64,000 bases of DNA, taken from NCBI GenBank assembly GCA_041071465.1, contig CP163498.1, forward strand, positions 2,384,501-2,448,500, written 5' to 3'. Origin of the DNA: Pseudomonas putida. Its GTDB lineage: Bacteria; Pseudomonadota; Gammaproteobacteria; Pseudomonadales; Pseudomonadaceae. Below are positions 58,453 to 64,000 of this stretch, piece after piece; the first letter of the stretch is position 1; the number at the start of each line of letters is the position of its first letter. Position numbers and translations under genes: made by a program. The notes beneath the pieces are model-generated. The model did no database searches, was not told the DNA's origin, and was given only the letters and a program-made list of their open reading frames with translations.

Positions 58453-59088
58453 TCAGGCGCCATTGCGCTTGGGCAGGAAGGGGGGCAGGTAGAGTGACAG
58501 GTAGGCTTCGAACACGCGCATGCCTTCTTCCGCCATGCGCGGCGTGATCTGTTCGAACAGCTGCATTGAGCGAGCGTAGACACGGTCGCTCAGCTCCATG
58601 GCCAGCGCGAACACATCCACATCGCCCGGCATCGCCGGCAGCTGGAAATGCCGGTCGAACAGGCTGTGCATCAGTTCGCCCAGTTCCATATCGTGCTGGC
58701 GGTCAGCCTGCACCACTTCACTCAGCCCGTGCTGGGCGAGGATCAACTGGCGTGCAGCAGCATCTTCGTTGTAGATGGCGAGCATGCGTTGCTCGATCAG
58801 CCGCGACAGTTGGTGCCAGGTCGTGAAGGCAAGGCTGTCGATGGGGGCACTCAAGGCCTCGCGAAACGCACGGTGTACGTCGGCCGTCAGTGCTTCCAGC
58901 AACGCAGGTACGCTGGCGAAGAAGTGATACACCGACGACGGTGGAATCTGTGCCCGCTCGGCAACGCTGTAGATGGACAGTGCCGCTACCCCTTGTTCGG
59001 CCAGCAGCTCGCGCGCAGCCGCCAGGATCGCTTCGATCCTGGCTTGGCTGCTGGCGCGCGGTTTGCGTGGGGTGGCGGTGCGGTTCAT
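58453..59088 (-). CDS. TetR-family regulator
   Basis: The 211-residue protein has a TetR N-terminal helix-turn-helix (ARIEAILAAARELLAEQGVA, LSIYSVAERAQIPPSSVYHF). Its all-helical ligand domain runs to about 200. Its ATG overlaps the gshA stop by one base, so it is co-transcribed with gshA. The giant gene lies downstream on the same strand. The ligand and targets cannot be read from sequence; self-regulation or control of the giant gene is only a guess. Confidence 0.9.
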   Translation of the reverse strand: MNRTATPRKPRASSQARIEAILAAARELLAEQGVAALSIYSVAERAQIPPSSVYHFFASVPALLEALTADVHRAFREALSAPIDSLAFTTWHQLSRLIEQRMLAIYNEDAAARQLILAQHGLSEVVQADRQHDMELGELMHSLFDRHFQLPAMPGDVDVFALAMELSDRVYARSMQLFEQITPRMAEEGMRVFEAYLSLYLPPFLPKRNGA

Positions 59089-60665
59089 CAGTTGCTGATT
59101 GCCAGGATGCTGGCCTGGTAAGCACCGACGAACAGGTCAAAGTCGCCGACTTCGTCTTGCTCCAGCTCTGATTGCCTGGCAAGCGACTCGCGGGCCAGCG
59201 TTTCGAATGCCTGCTGCTTTTCGCTGCTCAGCGGTTGCTCGCGGAATGTTTCGGCGTGGATACGGCTTTGGCGCAGCGAGAACTGGACGAAACTTTCGTC
59301 ATGTTCGGTCATGCGTGCCAGCACCTGGGCCGATGGGGTCAGCGAGGTATCGTCGACCTTGGCCTGCTGGGCATCCAGGGCTTTGGCGTGGGCTTCGCCA
59401 CCTTGGGCCTGGTCGAGCAGGTCGGCCAACTGGCGGATACGCTCGATCAGCTCGCTGGCCCAGTCTTTCAGGCCGATAGGCTGGCCATCGCGGTGCAGCT
59501 CGAGCCCCGGACGACGGCCTTCCTTGACCACGGTCAAGAAGTTGTCGGTGCACTGGCCGCACTCGCCGTTGTCCAGCTGCGGGCTTTCTTCCAGGGCGCA
59601 GAACAGCAGGAACGCATCGAGGAAGCGCGCTTCGGTCAGGTCGATGCCCACGGGCAGGAACGGGTTGATGTCCAGGCAACGCACCTCTACATACTGCACG
59701 CCCCGCGAGGTCAGGGCCTGGATCGGCCGTTCGCCGGTGTAGGTGACGCGCTTGGGGCGAATGTTCGAGTAGTACTCGTTTTCGATCTGCAGGATGTTGG
59801 TGTTCAGCTGCACCCATTCGCCGTCCACATGCGTGCCGACTTCAACGTAAGGCGGGTAGGGCGTGCCCACTGCTTTGCGCAGGCTGTCGGTGTAGCTGGC
59901 CAGGTTGTTGTAACACGGCGTAAGGCCGGCCTGGGCGTTGCTCTGGTAGCCCAGGTCGCTCATGCGCAGGCTGGTGGCGTAGGGCAGGAACAGGGTCTCG
60001 GCGTCCAGCTCTTCGAGCTGGTGCGGGCGGCCACGCAAAAAGCCTTTGTCCAGGGCCGGCGAGGCGCCGAACAGGTACATCAGCAGCCAGCTGTAGCGGC
60101 GGAAGTTGCGGATCAGCGCGATGTAGGCCGACGACTGGTAGTCGCGGTCGTCTTCAGTGCTGCCTTCGGCTTCGCGCAGCAGGGGCCAAAGCGCCTCGGG
60201 CAGCGAGAAGTTGTAATGGATACCGGCAATGCACTGCATGGTGCGGCCGTAGCGAAGGGCCAGGCCCTTGCGGTAGACGTGCTTGAGCTTGCCGATGTTC
60301 GAGGTGCCGTACTCGGCGATCGGGATGTCCTCCTCGGCCGGTAGCGTGCACGGCATCGACGGGCTCCACAGGTATTCGTCGCCCAGCTTGCTGTAGACGA
60401 AACGGTGGGTCTCTTCGAGGCTTTCGAGCACCTTGGCCGGGTCGGGCAGGGCTGGGGTGATGAACTCCAGCAGCGACTCGGAATAATCGGTGGTGATCTG
60501 CTCGTTGGTCAGCGCCGATCCCAGTGCGTCCGGATGCGGGGTCTGGGCCAGGCGACCTTCGTCGGTCACGCGCAGGCATTCGCGCTCAATGCCGTGCAGG
60601 CACTGCTTGAGCAGGGGGAGATTGGCGCCGAGCAGGCTCAGGCGGCGGTTGAGGAGGTCGCTCAA
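59088..60665 (-). CDS. gshA: Glutamate--cysteine ligase GshA
   Basis: The 525-residue enzyme catalyses the first step of glutathione synthesis and belongs to the proteobacterial GshA class. It carries [64 protein letters not shown] and [16 protein letters not shown]. The start is taken as TTG 60665 ([20 protein letters not shown]), because AAGGAA lies exactly 6 bases before it; the GTG at 60680 that extends the frame has no ribosome site. It uses cysteine made by the sulfur genes of the window. It is followed by an overlapping tetR. Confidence 0.93.
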   Translation of the reverse strand: MSDLLNRRLSLLGANLPLLKQCLHGIERECLRVTDEGRLAQTPHPDALGSALTNEQITTDYSESLLEFITPALPDPAKVLESLEETHRFVYSKLGDEYLWSPSMPCTLPAEEDIPIAEYGTSNIGKLKHVYRKGLALRYGRTMQCIAGIHYNFSLPEALWPLLREAEGSTEDDRDYQSSAYIALIRNFRRYSWLLMYLFGASPALDKGFLRGRPHQLEELDAETLFLPYATSLRMSDLGYQSNAQAGLTPCYNNLASYTDSLRKAVGTPYPPYVEVGTHVDGEWVQLNTNILQIENEYYSNIRPKRVTYTGERPIQALTSRGVQYVEVRCLDINPFLPVGIDLTEARFLDAFLLFCALEESPQLDNGECGQCTDNFLTVVKEGRRPGLELHRDGQPIGLKDWASELIERIRQLADLLDQAQGGEAHAKALDAQQAKVDDTSLTPSAQVLARMTEHDESFVQFSLRQSRIHAETFREQPLSSEKQQAFETLARESLARQSELEQDEVGDFDLFVGAYQASILAISN

Positions 60666-60818
60666 GATGTATTCCTTCACGCGTCAGTCGCCCCAATATG
60701 GGGGTAGAGATAACGGTCTACAAGGGTAGGAAGAAAGGAACTGGCGTTGTCGCCTGGTTTACGCGGATCCAGCAGTGCCAGCGCACTGCTGAAAATACCG
60801 CAGATACGGCTTGGTGAG

Positions 60819-61202
60819 CTAGAGAACCGCGAAGGTTCCTTGCGCTTTTGCCACCAGCTTGTCGCCCTGGACTACGTCAGCGTCGACCACCAGGGTGCGC
60901 CGCCCGGCGTGCAGTACACGGGCGGTACACAGCACTTCACCGTCGCTGACGGCGCGCATGTAGTTGATCTTGCACTCGATGGTGACGCTTTGCTGGTCAA
61001 AGCCATGGCTGGCCGAGCAGGCCAGGCCCATGGCGATGTCCACCAGGCTGAAGATGGCCCCGCCGTGCAGCTTCTGGCCACGGTTGCGCAAGTGCGGCTC
61101 GAGGGCCAGGGCCACCTCGGCAACACCGGTATCCAGGCGTTGCAGGCGGCAGCCCAGCAGTTGGCTGAAGGCGCTTTCGACGTATTCGCGCGGTACGTCC
61201 AT
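60819..61202 (-). CDS. PaaI-type acyl-CoA thioesterase (hotdog fold)
   Basis: The 127-residue hotdog protein reads [20 protein letters not shown]. It has the PaaI signature NRGQKLHGGAIFSLVDIAMG, with the HGG..F..D active-site pattern, and ends KAQGTFAVL. The start ATG 61202 overlaps the tex stop by one base. It presumably hydrolyses a medium or aromatic acyl-CoA. Confidence 0.88.
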   Translation of the reverse strand: MDVPREYVESAFSQLLGCRLQRLDTGVAEVALALEPHLRNRGQKLHGGAIFSLVDIAMGLACSASHGFDQQSVTIECKINYMRAVSDGEVLCTARVLHAGRRTLVVDADVVQGDKLVAKAQGTFAVL

Positions 61203-63526
61203 CACTTCTTCTTCAACTGCTTGGCGTTGGCGAACAGGGAGGCCATGGCATTGTTGGCCGGTGCGGCAGTGGTGGTTTCACGCTGGCGCGGGGCCTGCTG
61301 CTGGCGGTTGCCGCCATTGCCACGATTGCCGCCACGGTTGCCTTCGACCTTTTCGCCGGGGGTGTCGCTCATGCGCATGGACAGGCCGACGCGCTTGCGC
61401 GGGATATCCACTTCCATGACTTTGACCTTGACCACATCGCCGGCCTTGACCGCTTCACGCGGGTCTTTGATGAACTTCTCCGACAGTGCCGAGATGTGTA
61501 CCAGGCCGTCCTGGTGCACACCGATGTCGACGAAGGCGCCGAAGTTGGTGACGTTGGTCACCACGCCTTCCAGGATCATGCCGGGTACGAGGTCCTTGAG
61601 GTCTTCGACGCCGTCCTGGAAGGTGGCGGTCTTGAACTCGGGGCGTGGGTCGCGACCAGGCTTGTCCAGCTCTTGCAGGATGTCGGTGACGGTCGGCAGG
61701 CCGAAGGACTCGTCGGTGAACTTCTTCGGGTCCAAACGCTTGAGGAAGCTGCTGTCGCCAATCAGCGAGCGAATGTCGCGCTCGGTGTCGGCGGCGATGC
61801 GCTGCACCAGCGGGTAGGCCTCAGGGTGCACCGCAGAGGCGTCCAGCGGGTTGTCGCCGTTCATCACACGCAGGAAGCCGGCGGCTTGCTCGAAGGTTTT
61901 TTCACCCAGGCGGCTGACCTTTTTCAGCGCTGCACGGGTGGCGAAGGGGCCGTTGGCATCGCGGTGGGCAACGATGTTCTGTGCCAGCGTGGCGTTGAGG
62001 CCGGAGATACGGGTCAGCAGCGCCACCGAGGCGGTGTTCACGTCCACACCCACGGCGTTCACGCAGTCCTCGACCACGGCGTCCAGGCCACGCGCCAGTT
62101 TCAGCTGGGACACGTCGTGCTGGTACTGGCCGACACCGATGGATTTCGGGTCGATCTTCACCAGCTCGGCCAGCGGGTCCTGCAGGCGGCGAGCAATTGA
62201 CACGGCACCACGGATCGACACGTCCAGGTCCGGGAACTCGCGGGCGGCCAGTTCCGAGGCCGAATACACCGACGCGCCGGCTTCGGAGACCATGATCTTG
62301 GTGATCTTCAGTGCTGGGTATTTTTTAACCAGCTCGGCCACCAGCTTGTCGCTTTCACGGCTGGCGGTGCCGTTGCCGATGGCGATCAGCTCCACCGAGT
62401 GCTTGGCGCACAGTGCAGCCATGATGGAAAGGGTGCGGTCCCAGTCGTTCTTCGGCGCGTGCGGGTAGACCGTGGTGTAGTCCAGCAGCTTGCCGGTGGC
62501 ATCGACCACGGCGATCTTGCAGCCTGTGCGCAGGCCCGGGTCGAAGCCCAGGGTAGCACGTGGGCCAGCCGGGGCGGCCAGCAGCAGGTCGTGCAGGTTG
62601 TGGGCGAACACGTTGATCGCTTCGCCTTCGGCGTTGTCCCGCAGCTCGCCGAACAGGTCGGTTTCCAGGTGGGTATACAGCTTGACCTTCCAGGTCCAGC
62701 GCACCACTTCGCCCAGCCATTTGTCGGCCGGGCGGCCGCGGTTTTCGATGCCGACGTGGCTGCCGATCATCAGTTCGCATGGGTGCAGGGTACCGGGCAG
62801 CTCTTCGCCGACCTTGAGCGATGCGCTCAAAACACCTTCATTGCGCCCGCGGAAGATGGCCAGCGCACGGTGCGACGGCGCAGTGCGCAGTAGTTCGTCG
62901 TGGGCGAAGTAATCGCGGAACTTGGCGCCTTCTTCTTCCTTGCCGGCCACCAGGCGGGCGCTGAGCACGGCTTCCTGCTTGAGGAAACTGCGCAGCTTGT
63001 CGAGCAGGGCGGCGTCTTCGGCAAAGCGCTCCATCAGGATGTACTTGGCGCCTTCCAGTGCCGCCTTGACGTCGGCCACGCCCTTTTCGGCGTCGACGAA
63101 GCGTGCGGCTTCGCTTTCCGGTGCCAGGGTGGGGTCGTTGAACAGGCCGTCGGCCAGCTCGCCAAGGCCGGCTTCCAGGGCGATCTGGCCCTTGGTGCGA
63201 CGCTTCTGCTTGTACGGCAGGTACAGGTCTTCGAGGCGCGTCTTGGTGTCGGCCAGCTTGATCTCGCGGGCCAGTTCCGGGGTCAGCTTGCCCTGCTCCT
63301 CGATGCTGGACAGGATGCTGGCGCGGCGCTCGTCGAGTTCGCGCAGGTAGCGCAGGCGTTCTTCCAGATGGCGCAACTGGGTATCGTCCAGGCTACCGGT
63401 CACTTCCTTGCGGTAACGGGCGATGAAGGGCACGGTCGAGCCTTCGTCCAACAGGCCCACGGCCGCCTCGACCTGCTGGGGGCGTACGCCCAGTTCCTCG
63501 GCGATACGGCTGTTGATGCTGTCCAT
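61202..63526 (-). CDS. tex: Transcription accessory protein Tex
   Basis: The 774-residue RNA-binding protein begins [20 protein letters not shown]. Domains in order: N-terminal Tex helical region with [20 protein letters not shown] (about 40-60), YqgF-like RNase H fold (about 325-450, [20 protein letters not shown]), helix-hairpin-helix (about 490-570, [20 protein letters not shown]) and an S1 domain (about 650-720, [20 protein letters not shown]). The tail is Gly/Arg/Gln-rich ([20 protein letters not shown]). ATG 63526 is the family start. Confidence 0.95.
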   Translation of the reverse strand: MDSINSRIAEELGVRPQQVEAAVGLLDEGSTVPFIARYRKEVTGSLDDTQLRHLEERLRYLRELDERRASILSSIEEQGKLTPELAREIKLADTKTRLEDLYLPYKQKRRTKGQIALEAGLGELADGLFNDPTLAPESEAARFVDAEKGVADVKAALEGAKYILMERFAEDAALLDKLRSFLKQEAVLSARLVAGKEEEGAKFRDYFAHDELLRTAPSHRALAIFRGRNEGVLSASLKVGEELPGTLHPCELMIGSHVGIENRGRPADKWLGEVVRWTWKVKLYTHLETDLFGELRDNAEGEAINVFAHNLHDLLLAAPAGPRATLGFDPGLRTGCKIAVVDATGKLLDYTTVYPHAPKNDWDRTLSIMAALCAKHSVELIAIGNGTASRESDKLVAELVKKYPALKITKIMVSEAGASVYSASELAAREFPDLDVSIRGAVSIARRLQDPLAELVKIDPKSIGVGQYQHDVSQLKLARGLDAVVEDCVNAVGVDVNTASVALLTRISGLNATLAQNIVAHRDANGPFATRAALKKVSRLGEKTFEQAAGFLRVMNGDNPLDASAVHPEAYPLVQRIAADTERDIRSLIGDSSFLKRLDPKKFTDESFGLPTVTDILQELDKPGRDPRPEFKTATFQDGVEDLKDLVPGMILEGVVTNVTNFGAFVDIGVHQDGLVHISALSEKFIKDPREAVKAGDVVKVKVMEVDIPRKRVGLSMRMSDTPGEKVEGNRGGNRGNGGNRQQQAPRQRETTTAAPANNAMASLFANAKQLKKK

Positions 63527-63742
63527 GTAAACCACCTGACATTTGTGAATACGGGGGTCGCCTGTGGGCTTTTCGCCCGGCGGCGCTGGATGAAAGGCGC
63601 GCATTATACCCATCGCAAACGCCTTGCGGTGATGGCGCCCGGCCAGCCGGAACTGGCGCCGGGGAAAAATCTGCTAACAATGCTCACGCAACGTGCAGCA
63701 ATGGCTACGCCATAATGCGCGGCGAAATCAGAGGAGTTATTC
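63527..63742. promoter_or_regulatory. Divergent promoter region tex / ompR
   Basis: These 216 bases separate the divergent genes. The GAGGAG before ompR is a strong ribosome site. No clear -10/-35 pair or operator is seen on inspection. Confidence 0.4.
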
Positions 63743-64000
63743 ATGACCGGCACGCCAAACACCGCTGAAGGTGACAAGATTCTCATCGTCGACGACGATC
63801 CGGGGCTGAGCAGCCTGCTGGAACGTTTCTTCACCAGCAAGGGCTACCGTGCCCGCGCGGTGCCCAACACCGAGCAGATGGACCGTCTGTTGCAGCGCGA
63901 AGTGTTCAACCTGGTGGTACTCGACCTGATGCTGCCAGGTGAGGATGGCCTGTCTGCGTGCAAGCGCCTGCGCCAGCAGAACAACCAGATCCCGATCATC
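63743..64000 (+). CDS. ompR: Response regulator OmpR, N-terminal part (cut by window edge)
   Basis: The first 86 residues of a response regulator: MTGTPNTAEGDKILIVDDDP, GLSSLLERFFTSKGYRARAV, then VFNLVVLDLMLPGEDGLSAC with the phospho-acceptor Asp in VLDLMLPG. The acidic pair in VDDDP is present. It is named OmpR from the VDDDP-GLSSLLERFFTSKGYRAR sequence and its position next to tex in P. putida. The DNA-binding domain and the partner EnvZ lie outside the window. Confidence 0.85.
   Translation, partial: MTGTPNTAEGDKILIVDDDPGLSSLLERFFTSKGYRARAVPNTEQMDRLLQREVFNLVVLDLMLPGEDGLSACKRLRQQNNQIPII

Overview
The window is a stretch of chromosome from a fluorescent pseudomonad of the Pseudomonas putida group. 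This rests on high GC, the two P. putida-type extragenic palindrome families (CCGGCCTCTTCGCGGG and GACACAAGGCCGCTCCTAC), and a gene order remembered from that group: gabD-gabT, desA beside c-di-GMP genes, tcy-epsC-betT-tau-porin-lsfA-ssu, then gshA-tex-ompR. No phage, insertion sequence or CRISPR array was seen.

Left flank (1-9.8 kb) is housekeeping: a TIGR02444-type protein cut by the edge, the ABC-F factor YheS with an overlapping small MscS channel, an RhtB exporter, an nfeD-slipin membrane pair, a YbaK-type deacylase, a DUF2789 protein, an unrecognised membrane protein, a CBS-pair protein, an exported M20 peptidase and tRNA-Arg(CCG).

9.9-19.9 kb is a sulfate-ester locus. atsBC and atsRK diverge from an AT-rich promoter. 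The regulator sftR and the TonB-dependent receptor sftP diverge from another, and sftP is followed by an arylsulfate sulfotransferase gene broken by two frameshifts. The layout matches the sft/ats system known from P. putida S-313. Next come gabD and gabT, an HDOD protein with a dead receiver domain, and two c-di-GMP enzyme genes flanking the desaturase desA. Both c-di-GMP genes carry one-base frameshifts.

29-52.8 kb is a long organosulfur region. It holds sfnB-type oxidoreductases (two copies), an FMN monooxygenase and metQNI in one overlapping operon; a cystine importer (tcyN-L-J) divergent from serine acetyltransferase epsC; a betT-type transporter; tauABCD; an OprD-family porin; lsfA; and ssuEADCBF. 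Taken together the genes import sulfate esters, sulfonates, taurine, cystine and probably sulfones, release sulfite or sulfate oxidatively with FMNH2 or 2-oxoglutarate enzymes, and feed cysteine synthesis. Most sulfur promoters are AT-rich islands, several with a TGGAATAA/TTATTCC core, which suggests shared CysB-type control (inference).

Right flank: a 1,830-residue protein resembling the large DUF6543/dermonecrotic-toxin-like proteins of Pseudomonas, downstream of gshA and a TetR regulator; then a thioesterase, tex, and the start of ompR.

A striking feature is seven single-base indels in five otherwise well-conserved genes, all between 19.0 and 42.3 kb and nearly all in homopolymer runs. 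They are recorded as pseudogenes, but sequencing or assembly error is the leading explanation.
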